A DNA stretch of 39,141 nt. It comes from CAYNYF01 sp964401385 (GTDB taxonomy: Bacteria; Planctomycetota; Phycisphaerae; SM23-33). The notes beneath the pieces are model-generated. The model was not told the DNA's origin and did no database searches. It saw nothing but the letters and a program-made list of their open reading frames with translations. Made by a program: the position numbers and the translations under genes. The first letter of the stretch is position 1; every line of letters begins with the position of its first letter. Below are positions 1 to 7,607 of the stretch, in pieces. The stretch spans positions 1 to 39,141 of the forward strand of contig CAYNYF010000037.1 in assembly GCA_964401385.1 (NCBI GenBank). Reading direction: 5' to 3'.

Positions 1-1170
1 ATGGCCCAGACGCCGCTGTCCCAGCTCACCGGGTTCGTGGCCAACGCGGCGTCGGCCCTCTCGGCCGACCAGAAGACACACGCCGCCAACAAGCTGTCCC
101 AGCGGTTCACCTCGGACGCCGCGGCCCTATCGAAGCTCAGCGTAGGCGACGCCATCGCGCTGGCCGGCGCCCTGCGGGCCATGGGCCAGGGCCCCCAGGC
201 CGCCAACACGGTCGTCCGCTGGATCGCCGCCTGCGATGCCTGGAAGCAGGCTGGCACCTTCGACCAGCAGGTCCTGGCCGGTGTGCTCAAGGCCGGCGAG
301 ACGGAGGGCTCCCGCGAGAAGGCCGTCCAGTGGGCCTTGAAAGTCTATACCGAAACGCTGGCTAAGCTCAAGCCCGACGAGAAGCCCGAGACCTTCACCC
401 TGGCCCGCCTGGCCCGCTTCATGCGATCCATGGGCCTGACCGGCAAGGGCAAAGGGTATCCGGAGTACGCTAACGCCCTTGTCGCCGCCCTGAAGGCAGG
501 GGCAAAGGCCGGCCACCGGGATGAATCCCATCGCCTGGCCCTGCCAGTTGGTACGCCGGAGACCAGGCAAGTTGTCCTCAATGCGCTCACAGCCCCGGAC
601 AAAACACCCCTGCCGGAAGTGGCCAAGGTCCTAGCCTGGGTCTACAGAGAGTATGACTCGCTTGACAACCTGCGTGTGTCCATCGACCAGAAGCTATCCG
701 ATACCACCATCATCGGGGAGAAACGCGCCGGGTGGCTCTTGGCGCGTGCTTATTGCGAACTGGCTGGCGAGTTGTACTTCCCGGGAGACGTCTTGGAGAA
801 TCAGTGGTTAAGCCAAGCTTTGGCGGGCGCGACCTCGGTGGGTCTGAAATTGGATGTTATCGAGGAGTTGGTCCAGACTTACTGCGAAAGCAGCATGCAC
901 GACGCAGCCGTGGCCACGCTGGACGCTGCTGCACAGTTGACCGGAGATGGAGTCGCAGCGCGGCTGGAGGCCTTGCGACAACTTATCGAGCGAAGCAAGG
1001 CCGACTTCCTGGTCCGGAAGGTACAGATGTACAAACGTCAGGCCGAGCGGATGGAAGCCCAGGCCGATGAGGCCGCCAAGCAGGGCAACACGGAAAAGGA
1101 AGCGCTCTACCGGAGATATGCGGAAATGTACCGACGTCGGGAGTCCGGCTACCGCGACCAACAGCGGTAG
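1..1170 (+). CDS. Helical protein of unknown function, possibly cut at the left edge
   Basis: An open frame begins with ATG at the first base of the window and runs 389 codons. Because the ATG coincides with the window edge, the true start may lie upstream and this may be only the C-terminal part. The protein is rich in Ala, Leu and charged residues in amphipathic stretches that look like stacked helices of TPR or HEAT type, but no consensus repeat is clear enough to name. The last ~45 residues are strongly charged and look coiled-coil-forming (from about RKVQMYKRQAERMEAQ). No signal peptide or membrane segment is visible in the part present. The stop lies 17 bases before the earliest possible start of the next gene, so the two are probably co-transcribed. 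I do not recognise a family. Confidence 0.7.
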   Translation: MAQTPLSQLTGFVANAASALSADQKTHAANKLSQRFTSDAAALSKLSVGDAIALAGALRAMGQGPQAANTVVRWIAACDAWKQAGTFDQQVLAGVLKAGETEGSREKAVQWALKVYTETLAKLKPDEKPETFTLARLARFMRSMGLTGKGKGYPEYANALVAALKAGAKAGHRDESHRLALPVGTPETRQVVLNALTAPDKTPLPEVAKVLAWVYREYDSLDNLRVSIDQKLSDTTIIGEKRAGWLLARAYCELAGELYFPGDVLENQWLSQALAGATSVGLKLDVIEELVQTYCESSMHDAAVATLDAAAQLTGDGVAARLEALRQLIERSKADFLVRKVQMYKRQAERMEAQADEAAKQGNTEKEALYRRYAEMYRRRESGYRDQQR

Positions 1171-1226
1171 CCAGCCAGAGGAAAGCCATGAGGCTGTGGC
1201 AAAGCTCTAATGTTGGAGAACGGGCC

Positions 1227-4208
1227 ATGGGAACAAGCACGAAACTGGTGGGGACATTCATGGTGGCGCTGTCGTTTGTTTGGGCGTGGGATGCGGCCGA
1301 TGCTTGCGAGATCGATCTAGACTTCCAGTGGCTCGGCGACAGCGTCGAATACTGGCCGTATGGGGGGTTCCTTCAGTTCAACGATGACGACGACGATTCT
1401 GACGGCCAACTTGACTATCAGGATCCGGACTCTGGGCTATGCGATGACGAGGTAAGGGCGTTGACCCTGGCCCGGAGGCCCCCCAGCAACGAGGGCACGG
1501 TCACCCTGCGGCTTGCGGCCGGTTCCGCGACCGGGAAGGTTAAGGTTTGGAAGACCATCTTAAAGGGGGCAGAGAATGAGATCGCCGTTGAGGGCGCTGG
1601 CACAACCTGGGACCTCTCCACCGAGGGGATGCCATGGGGGCTCGGGATAGAAGGGGTCGCTCCGAGCGGCTCAGTCGGTGACGTTAAGTTGGAGCTGGTC
1701 TGGAGCGACGGGCCTGGAGAGGGTACGGTCGTCGATAGGATCAAACTCACTGTCATTCGTTGTGACATCGACATAGTCGATCCCGACGTGACTGAAGCCG
1801 ACGAGCGTTACGTGCTGACTTCGATCCTTACCAGCTTCGGCCGCCGGAAAGTCACCTTGCGGCAGACCGAGCCATATGGCATCGTGATCCTTACTCGGGA
1901 CGGGACCGTACAGCAGGATATGCTCAAGGTTTTCGACGCACCTACGGGCGGCAACGAAATCCAGTTTGACGGGCAGGACAACAAGTTCAACAGCAGCCAG
2001 CTGCCGAAGACCCTGTATGTCGAGGGAAGCCAAACCGAGGGCGACGCCTGGCTCAGGTTGCGGGCGGAAGACCGAACACTGACCGCGGCAGGGTACTCCT
2101 GGGAGATCGAGGATTACCTGAGTTTCAAGGTTACGGAGATCGACATTGATATCGATTCCGACAACAACAACGACACCGGCCGGCCGGATCGCAGCGCGTA
2201 CGAAGACAGCGTGGAGGACGTGGAAGGCGACTCCAGCAAGCCCGGAAAGTTCCTCAACGTGAGCATGGGTGACACAGACGAGGACTGCATACCCGATTTC
2301 GCGGACGGTTTTGACCTGGACGGAACACCCGGAAATGGCGACGACGGATCCGACGACCTGTACTGGGTCAAGATGGTTCTCGAGGTGCCCAGCACGGTTG
2401 ATTTCGAGAATGCCACGGTTGAGTTCACGTACAGCGCTTCAGAACCGGCCAGCGTGAACAAAACGGGTTCGGAGCCCCTGTATGCCTGGACTCCAGCCTC
2501 AGGCAACTTGAGGATATGGACGAAGAACGGCGACCAGGCCAGAAACAAGGCCAATGTCTCTTCTGGCGGTGATTTCGTCGCTTCTGGTACCACCTACGAC
2601 GCCACGGACCTGGGGTTCTCGGCCAGCGTCTCGACTCGAATGTTCCACGTGGAGGGGATCGCCGCCGGGAGCGGCTACGGTAGCGAACGGATCAAGGTGG
2701 ACGTGGACCCCGACGGGGCCGGCTCCGAATCGGTCCGCACTGACGCTGTCAGGACGACAATCGCGGAAGCCGACGTGGACGTCGACAGCAACAACGACGG
2801 CACGACCAATACCGTGGACGACCATATTGAGGCGCAGCCGCCTGGATGCATAGTGCCGGAAACCGAGGAAGGCGACGTCGCGGGACAGGATTGCCTCAAA
2901 GCCGTCAGCCTGTCTGTCTCGCCGGTGCTCAGCGCCTGCGATGTGGTCCTTAGCGCGGGCAGTGGCGTGAAGATATGGGCCGACCAGGCCAAGACCACAG
3001 AGATATCGTTGCCCAAAACCTATACCTCTCCGGCCGATCTCCCGGCAACCGTGTGGGTGGATGGCCTGACGCGGGGTTCAAACCCGGCGATTCAACTGAC
3101 CTACAAGACAGACGACTACATACCCATCGACATCGCCGAGGACAGTGCCAAGGTGTTCGTCACCGACACGATCTCGTGGGCGCCGAAGGCGGACGATGTG
3201 GCATATGTCTGGTCGTCCTTGCCCTCTCTTGGCGAAGGCGACGCAAACGACTTCAAAGGTGAAATAGACGTGGTTCAAGGCTTCGCGGTGGTCTGGTACG
3301 GGGACAGCACCGGGAAGAGTGACAATGACTTCAAAACTTGTACCCTGGCTAACTACCAGAACATGCCCAACTCTGGCGCGTTTTGTGTTATATCCCACGG
3401 AAGTCAAGGTGCTCACTATGCTGTCTACGCAACAGGTACCCCCGCCGGAAAAACAGCTTGTGACAGCTGGCGCAGCGGGCAGGGGGCAAACATGACAACG
3501 GCGTGGGTTGGAAGCGAGTCCTGCTGGAGCGTCAGAGTGAGTTCGAATTGGCTCAACACCAACTATAAGGGCACATGCGACGCTAACAACACGATCACGT
3601 TCTGGGACATCTGCCACTCGGCGAGCGCAGGTACTGGCGAGCCCGCCGTTAAGGAGGCCGCTGGCGGTCGGTGGAGAATAGGGTACCTGGACACCACAGG
3701 CGAAACCGAGTGCCGGGCCGTGAACCAGATGTTCCTGAAACGCATGAATGGCAAGACGGATGACACCACCAGGAGGACAGCTGGGCGAGCCTGGGACGGT
3801 GGCACGAACTACCCCGGCTGGCCCACCCTAAATGTCCAGATGGATGGGAATGATTGGACTACTCTGTGCCCGGCGCCAATGCATAACGACCCGGTCTGGC
3901 CGGCATCGAATCCTGGGGACAGGTATGGCTGGGGATGCGTGGTCTTCGACACATACATGAACGACAACTACTCGGCCGCTAGTGCCTTGGTTAGAGTAAC
4001 TGGCGGGCCTACCTATGCTCATACTTGGGCAGGGAATACGTATGGGAAGTCAATCCTCGGCTTCGACTTCGACAAGACGGGCGGCGGCGCTACTACCATG
4101 AAGGCGGAGGCCGACAATTGCAGAAACAAAGATGGCGCTGGCAAAGGCCGCAAATTGGATCAGAATCGGGTAGCGCCGAACGGGGATGACAGGACTTGGT
4201 CATACTAG
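1227..4208 (+). CDS. Large secreted protein with C-terminal caspase-like (clan CD) domain
   Basis: I prefer the ATG at 1227 (993 aa): it has GGAG nine bases upstream and gives a clean signal peptide (basic start, hydrophobic LVGTFMVALSFVWAW, cleavage after DAADA). An in-frame ATG at 1188 would add 13 residues. Residues ~300-360 and ~520-560 hold Asp/Asn-rich segments (IDIDSDNNND, DVDVDSNNDG), each followed by an acidic stretch and, in the first, D-x-D-x-D-type positions; these suggest calcium binding and occur in planctomycete secreted proteins. Near residue 724 a predicted strand ends in SHGSQG, and 72 residues later another ends in FWDICHSASAG. This His-Gly then Asp-x-Cys order is that of caspase/gingipain/CHAT folds, and a following 'RIGYLD...FLKRMNGK...AGRAWD' segment fits the rest of such a fold. 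Peptidase activity is inference. Many cysteines fit an exported protein. It probably forms an operon with the flanking genes. Confidence 0.8.
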   Translation: MGTSTKLVGTFMVALSFVWAWDAADACEIDLDFQWLGDSVEYWPYGGFLQFNDDDDDSDGQLDYQDPDSGLCDDEVRALTLARRPPSNEGTVTLRLAAGSATGKVKVWKTILKGAENEIAVEGAGTTWDLSTEGMPWGLGIEGVAPSGSVGDVKLELVWSDGPGEGTVVDRIKLTVIRCDIDIVDPDVTEADERYVLTSILTSFGRRKVTLRQTEPYGIVILTRDGTVQQDMLKVFDAPTGGNEIQFDGQDNKFNSSQLPKTLYVEGSQTEGDAWLRLRAEDRTLTAAGYSWEIEDYLSFKVTEIDIDIDSDNNNDTGRPDRSAYEDSVEDVEGDSSKPGKFLNVSMGDTDEDCIPDFADGFDLDGTPGNGDDGSDDLYWVKMVLEVPSTVDFENATVEFTYSASEPASVNKTGSEPLYAWTPASGNLRIWTKNGDQARNKANVSSGGDFVASGTTYDATDLGFSASVSTRMFHVEGIAAGSGYGSERIKVDVDPDGAGSESVRTDAVRTTIAEADVDVDSNNDGTTNTVDDHIEAQPPGCIVPETEEGDVAGQDCLKAVSLSVSPVLSACDVVLSAGSGVKIWADQAKTTEISLPKTYTSPADLPATVWVDGLTRGSNPAIQLTYKTDDYIPIDIAEDSAKVFVTDTISWAPKADDVAYVWSSLPSLGEGDANDFKGEIDVVQGFAVVWYGDSTGKSDNDFKTCTLANYQNMPNSGAFCVISHGSQGAHYAVYATGTPAGKTACDSWRSGQGANMTTAWVGSESCWSVRVSSNWLNTNYKGTCDANNTITFWDICHSASAGTGEPAVKEAAGGRWRIGYLDTTGETECRAVNQMFLKRMNGKTDDTTRRTAGRAWDGGTNYPGWPTLNVQMDGNDWTTLCPAPMHNDPVWPASNPGDRYGWGCVVFDTYMNDNYSAASALVRVTGGPTYAHTWAGNTYGKSILGFDFDKTGGGATTMKAEADNCRNKDGAGKGRKLDQNRVAPNGDDRTWSY

Positions 4209-4229
4209 GTACGGACTGAGGAGCGGAGA

Positions 4230-5228
4230 ATGAAGCGACTGGAACGTACAGCATGCGTGGGGCTTTGTTGCGTCGTCGTTGGGGTGGCCGTTTACGGTAT
4301 TCTGATCAAGGACAGGACAACAGGCGGCGTAGCATCAAACACCACCGATAGTGTGTCAGGGAAGGCTTCGAGCAAACCTGGGCCCAGCGGGAGTCTGGAA
4401 AGCGGGCCACAGAAGGTGCAACATTCACAATCGATGCCGGACCTTCACGAGAACGAACTCGGCACCACGCAGGGAGAGCCCTTTGCGACGGGCTTTCTGT
4501 TCTTTGACGGGCAGTATGTCGATGTGCCGTATAGGGTCACCCGCAAGGGCCTGGGCGTTTTCGTCAACGATAAGATGGTGGTGCCACCTCCTGTCCAGTG
4601 GCCAATCAGGGAACCACCATCGGGTGAAGCTGATCCGGAACTGCCCAGACAGCTCACGAGAAACACATCGTTCTACGACGAGGTGTTCCACGATTACTTG
4701 AGAAAGAAGATCGCCTATGTTCAGAATAAGCATGGTCGGAAGGAAGAACGCGAGATTATGGAGAAGGTCATCAGAAGCCTGCCGTTCATTAAGGAGGCGA
4801 GCCTTGACCCAAAGATCCCTGACATCCTTCAAATCAAGACATATGAGGGTGATGAAACATATAACATTTTGCTTGTCTCGCCAAGACGGCGAAGCGCTGA
4901 CGCGAAGGCCGTCCTGAAGTCCGTGAAGGACGAGAGGGGCCGGCTTGAACAATACCTACGGGCAGGAGGCTGCTGCTATTTCTTTTCGGAGGGTGGACGT
5001 ATTCAGATGGGCAGAGATAAGGCCCGGGAACGGCTTCCCAGAATCGTGGCGATTCTGCGCTCTGCCCAGCCGACAGAGGTCAAATTCACAGAGCTCCAGA
5101 AGGTGGGTATGCCTTTCGTTAACGCCGAGAGCTTCTCCGCACTGGTGAAGGGATTCTCCCCATCCCGACAACTGGACGAGCGGCTTCGGGAAATGGCAGA
5201 GGGAAAACAGGCAACTAGTGGGCCCTAG
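4230..5228 (+). CDS. Membrane-anchored or secreted protein of unknown function
   Basis: 332 aa, starting 21 bases after the preceding stop, with GGAG ahead of the ATG (4223-4226). Residues ~8-27 form one hydrophobic stretch (CVGLCCVVVGVAVYGILI) after a basic start, so this is a signal anchor or signal peptide, followed by a ~50-residue Ser/Gly-rich linker. The mature part begins with 'TGFLFFDGQYVDVPYRVTRKGLGVFVNDK', a small beta-rich segment, then a charged helical region with 'YNILLVSPRRRSADAKAVLKSV' and 'GGCCYFFSEGGRI'. I do not recognise a family. The close spacing to the secreted caspase-like gene suggests a shared function at the cell surface, for example as partner or regulator; that is inference from position only. 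Confidence 0.75.
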   Translation: MKRLERTACVGLCCVVVGVAVYGILIKDRTTGGVASNTTDSVSGKASSKPGPSGSLESGPQKVQHSQSMPDLHENELGTTQGEPFATGFLFFDGQYVDVPYRVTRKGLGVFVNDKMVVPPPVQWPIREPPSGEADPELPRQLTRNTSFYDEVFHDYLRKKIAYVQNKHGRKEEREIMEKVIRSLPFIKEASLDPKIPDILQIKTYEGDETYNILLVSPRRRSADAKAVLKSVKDERGRLEQYLRAGGCCYFFSEGGRIQMGRDKARERLPRIVAILRSAQPTEVKFTELQKVGMPFVNAESFSALVKGFSPSRQLDERLREMAEGKQATSGP

Positions 5229-5590
5229 GGTTCGAACAAGCGCGCTGGCAGGCGCGGATGGCACTCCGGCGCCGGGTATCCCGACGTAACAGTCATGGTC
5301 GGATACTCAAGGAGAACGCCCTGCCCTGCGCCCGTCAGCCCGAACGGCACAACTTGTCGCATCGAAAACACTTCTGTTGTTTCCCGATGTGAGAGTCGTT
5401 CGTAAGAGGGTCGGGTTCGGGGAGGTCAAACGAGAATCCGCCGAATCCGGCGGCCCAACGGTTAGCGCGAAAGCCCGCCATCAGACCAGCAAATGTAAAC
5501 AGTTCGCCGCCAGTTGCGCCGCCTCCACTCGATGCGTCCCCGCGGCTCCGTAGGAGCCACCGAGACTTGCTCGTGGCAGGCCATCGGCTT

Positions 5591-5611
5591 GACGCGAGCA
5601 GCGCTCGCGTC
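5591..5611. repeat. Perfect 9-bp hairpin
   Basis: GACGCGAGC (5591-5599) is followed by a three-base loop and its exact reverse complement GCTCGCGTC (5603-5611). A smaller GGCTCC-gta-GGAGCC hairpin lies just upstream at 5544-5558. No T-run follows, so a factor-independent terminator is unlikely; a dispersed intergenic palindrome is another possibility. Confidence 0.5.
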
Positions 5612-5617
5612 CCGGCC

Positions 5618-5755
5618 GTCAGAGGGTATGGCGAGATCGGACGCGGGAAAGACGCTGTGCGGATCCTGAAGGAGCTCGCCAAGCACAGCAACGACCAGGC
5701 AATCCGCAAGGCAGCGGAGGACGCGATGCGAAAGATGGCTGGAAGCGGAAGGAAA
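5618..5755 (+). pseudogene. Remnant of a HEAT-repeat protein gene
   Basis: One plus-strand frame reads 'VRGYGEIGRGKDAVRILKEL' followed by 'AIRKAAEDAMRKMAG', the helix-turn-helix pattern of a C-terminal HEAT repeat (VR-x-YG-x-IG, then AxRxAAxxAxxxM). The surrounding frame shows no credible start and no further repeats, and downstream it runs into low-complexity reading. I therefore read it as the surviving 3' piece of a decayed gene. The match is to a repeat pattern, not to a specific family. Confidence 0.4.
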
Positions 5756-6063
5756 GTGGTAGCGAGTCAACGCCTTTCGACGATGAGAGCATGTGGAAGT
5801 GACGTTGATTGGAGACCGAGCTGGCTATTCCAGTCTGTCGCAACCACGGACCAGAGCCCGGCCTCATATATAGGCAACGGGACAGGTAACCTGGCGCAGG
5901 GCCGGCTGTGCCCATTCGCGACCACTTTGGCCCCTGAAATCGGACCGAAAGCGGGCTCTGGAGAACAGAGACCGTTTCGATCACGGTTACACTTGCTCCA
6001 GTAGACGGGCTTAACCAACCCGTCTCGACCGCCTACAAGGCCCGTTGCCAACCGGCAATGAGT

Positions 6064-6131
6064 CCGTCAACGGTTCGGCAATTGACGGAAACGCGCGAAA
6101 AGCCCCCGGAAACGCCGTCAATAGCCGTCAA
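6064..6131. repeat. Four CCGTCAA heptamers (iteron-like or arm-type sites)
   Basis: CCGTCAA occurs at 6064-6070, inverted (TTGACGG) at 6082-6088, and directly at 6115-6121 and 6125-6131. The last two lie within a tandem 9-mer GCCGTCAAT separated by one base (6114-6122, 6124-6132), followed by a partial inverted copy TTGACAG (6135-6141). The first pair and the last pair each form an inverted arrangement. Four copies of a heptamer in 68 bp upstream of the element's first gene suggest protein binding: integrase/excisionase arm sites, replication iterons, or an operator. Confidence 0.5.
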
Positions 6132-6141
6132 TGATTGACAG

Positions 6142-6163
6142 CGCCCCTAGTTATGAAGGGGCG
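6142..6163. terminator. Stem-loop, possible terminator
   Basis: CGCCCCT (6142-6148) pairs perfectly with AGGGGCG (6157-6163) across an eight-base loop. No T-run follows directly; a T-run at 6243-6250 is too far away. It sits between the heptamer cluster and the first element gene, so it may be a terminator insulating the element or part of a recombination or replication site. Confidence 0.3.
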
Positions 6164-6328
6164 GCACGCGGCCCGAACACACCCACCAGAAGCAAGCCCG
6201 CCCTGACCCCTCCCGCCCGACGCTGAGCGGCCGAACACCCCTGTTTTTTTCGTGGCCGCTGCCGGATTCGGTGCACGGTGTACCGGAAGGGGCGAGCGTT
6301 TGCGTTGCCATCAACAGGAGTAGCTGAG

Positions 6329-6538
6329 ATGTCTGACTGTCTATTTGCTGTGCCGACCGTCGGGGAGATCGCCCGGCGGATCGGAGAACCCATCCACCGC
6401 GTCGAGTACATCATCCGGGCGCGTGGGATTCGGCCGAGCGGCCGAGCAGGCAACTGCCGCGTCTTCACCGACGCCGACGTTGACTTCATCGCCGCGGAGT
6501 TCCGGCGGATCGACGCCGAGAGAGGGGGAAACCGATGA
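6329..6538 (+). CDS. Small MerR-like helix-turn-helix protein of the integrated element
   Basis: 69 aa from the ATG at 6329, chosen because AGGAG (6316-6320) lies eight bases upstream; an upstream ATG at 6278 has no such site. The sequence has a winged-helix/MerR-type pattern: 'TVGEIARRIGEPIHRVEYII' as helix-turn-helix and 'RVFTDADVDFIAAEFRRID' as the wing-helix part (roughly residues 8-60). Such short proteins in integrative elements are commonly excisionases or transcription regulators. Its stop overlaps the next start (ATGA at 6535-6538), so translation is coupled. Confidence 0.75.
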   Translation: MSDCLFAVPTVGEIARRIGEPIHRVEYIIRARGIRPSGRAGNCRVFTDADVDFIAAEFRRIDAERGGNR

Positions 6539-6741
6539 AGGCCACGGCATTGACTGATCGTTTACTGACGGCGACAGAGGTCGCGGAACTCCTTGGGGTG
6601 CACGTGCCGACCGTCTGGCGGATGGCCCAGCGGCTAGAAAACCCGTTGCCGGCGGTCCGCTTCGGCGAGCGGATTACCCGCTTTCGCCTGACAGACGTGG
6701 AGCGGCTCATCACCAACGGGACGGAGGGCCGGTCATGTTAA
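6535..6741 (+). CDS. Excisionase/AlpA-like helix-turn-helix protein
   Basis: 68 aa; the ATG overlaps the preceding stop by ATGA, with GAGAGAGGGGG just upstream as ribosome binding site. 'LLTATEVAELLGVHVPTVWR' (residues ~10-29) is a typical HTH_17/excisionase helix-turn-helix, and 'VRFGERITRFRLTDVERLI' supplies the characteristic beta-wing and following helix. Proteins of this family bind element DNA to direct excision or to switch integrase expression. The gene overlaps the primase gene by seven bases, putting it in a tight four-gene operon. Confidence 0.8.
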   Translation: MKATALTDRLLTATEVAELLGVHVPTVWRMAQRLENPLPAVRFGERITRFRLTDVERLITNGTEGRSC

Positions 6742-7607
6742 GCGTTGACTGTGAAATGGTGCGCGTGAGCAAACGACATCCCTGCCCGGTCTGCGGCAAG
6801 CCCGACTGGTGTGGATTCTCGCCGGATGAGCGCCTCGCTGTCTGCATGCGGGTGTCCGAAGGGGCCAGGAAGCAGACGCGGAACGGCGGGTTCCTGCACG
6901 TTCTTCGGGACGATCCCGAATGGCGGGAGCGGCCGAGGGCGCGAACGCTGACCGTGCCCACGCGGGACGAGTCCCCAATCGACTTCGGCCGGCCCGCGGC
7001 CGATTACGCGGTGGCCGTCGATATGGGCGAGCTTCAGGACTTCGCCGAGGGACTTGGCTTGTGTGCCGAAAGCCTTGTCCGCTTGGGGATCGGCTGGGCC
7101 GCCGAGCATCGGGCGTGGTCTTTTCCCATGTACGACGGTGGCCGACGGGTGCGGGGCATTCGCCTGCGCTGCGGGGCTGGCCGCAAGTGGGCGGTGACGG
7201 GCAGCGGAGACGGCCTGTTCGTTCCGAGCGGCCTGGACTTCGCCAAGCCTCTGCTGATCTGCGAGGGGCCAACGGACACGGCAGCTTTGCTCGACCTTGG
7301 CTTTGAGGCCGTCGGCCGACCGAGTTGCACCGGCGGCACGCGACTTCTGGCCGAGCTTGTCGCGCACAGGAAGCCGCCCGGCGTGGTGATCGTCGCGGAC
7401 CGCGACGAGCCAGGCGGGCGCGGGGCCGAAGCCCTGGCGGCCGCGCTTCTGCCGGTCTGCCGGTCGGTGGGCGTGATCTGCCCGCCGGAGGGCATCAAGG
7501 ACGCGCGGGCATGGAAGCAGGCGGGCGCGGCCCATCAGGACGTTCAGGCGGCCATTGACGCCGCGCCGGAGCAGTCGCTGGGAGTAGAACGGAGGCCGAG
7601 ACGATGA
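6735..7607 (+). CDS. Zinc-finger toprim primase-like protein
   Basis: 290 aa; GGAGGG (6723-6728) lies six bases before the ATG. The N-terminus has a DnaG/phage-primase-like zinc-binding motif, with C17, C20, C26 and C37 as ligand candidates (HPCPVCGKPDWC). The C-terminal half holds a toprim domain: the catalytic Glu motif 'LLICEGPTDTAALLDLGF' (E177) and the metal-binding D-x-D motif 'VVIVADRDEPGGRGAEAL' (D222, D224). Between them is a primase-core-like region ending 'VPSGLDFAKP'. It lacks a helicase domain; that function is probably supplied by the next gene, whose start overlaps this stop (ATGA). Expected role: priming replication of the element, possibly after excision. Size and layout fit plasmid/phage-satellite primases. 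Confidence 0.8.
   Translation: MLSVDCEMVRVSKRHPCPVCGKPDWCGFSPDERLAVCMRVSEGARKQTRNGGFLHVLRDDPEWRERPRARTLTVPTRDESPIDFGRPAADYAVAVDMGELQDFAEGLGLCAESLVRLGIGWAAEHRAWSFPMYDGGRRVRGIRLRCGAGRKWAVTGSGDGLFVPSGLDFAKPLLICEGPTDTAALLDLGFEAVGRPSCTGGTRLLAELVAHRKPPGVVIVADRDEPGGRGAEALAAALLPVCRSVGVICPPEGIKDARAWKQAGAAHQDVQAAIDAAPEQSLGVERRPRR

Larger units (their letters stand above)
5229..6328. other. Gene-poor stretch left of the integrated element
   Basis: I find no convincing intact gene here. It holds, in order: a GGCTCC/GGAGCC hairpin (5544-5558), a 9-bp-stem hairpin (5591-5611), a remnant of a HEAT-like gene (5618-5755), an AGACGGG/CCCGTCT hairpin (6003-6009 with 6019-6025), a cluster of CCGTCAA heptamers (6064-6131), a CGCCCCT/AGGGGCG hairpin (6142-6163), and an AGCGGCC/GGCCGCT inverted repeat (6226-6260) whose 21-base loop contains a run of T. 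The left boundary of the integrated element probably falls in this stretch or further left, but no copy of the tRNA-Gly 3' end is visible. Confidence 0.6.

Noticed and set aside
5227..5237. AGGGTTCGAAC as a possible left attachment copy of the tRNA 3' end
   Set aside because: Matches AGGGATTCGAAC of the tRNA only with one base missing and the similarity stops there; T-loop-like strings of this length arise by chance.
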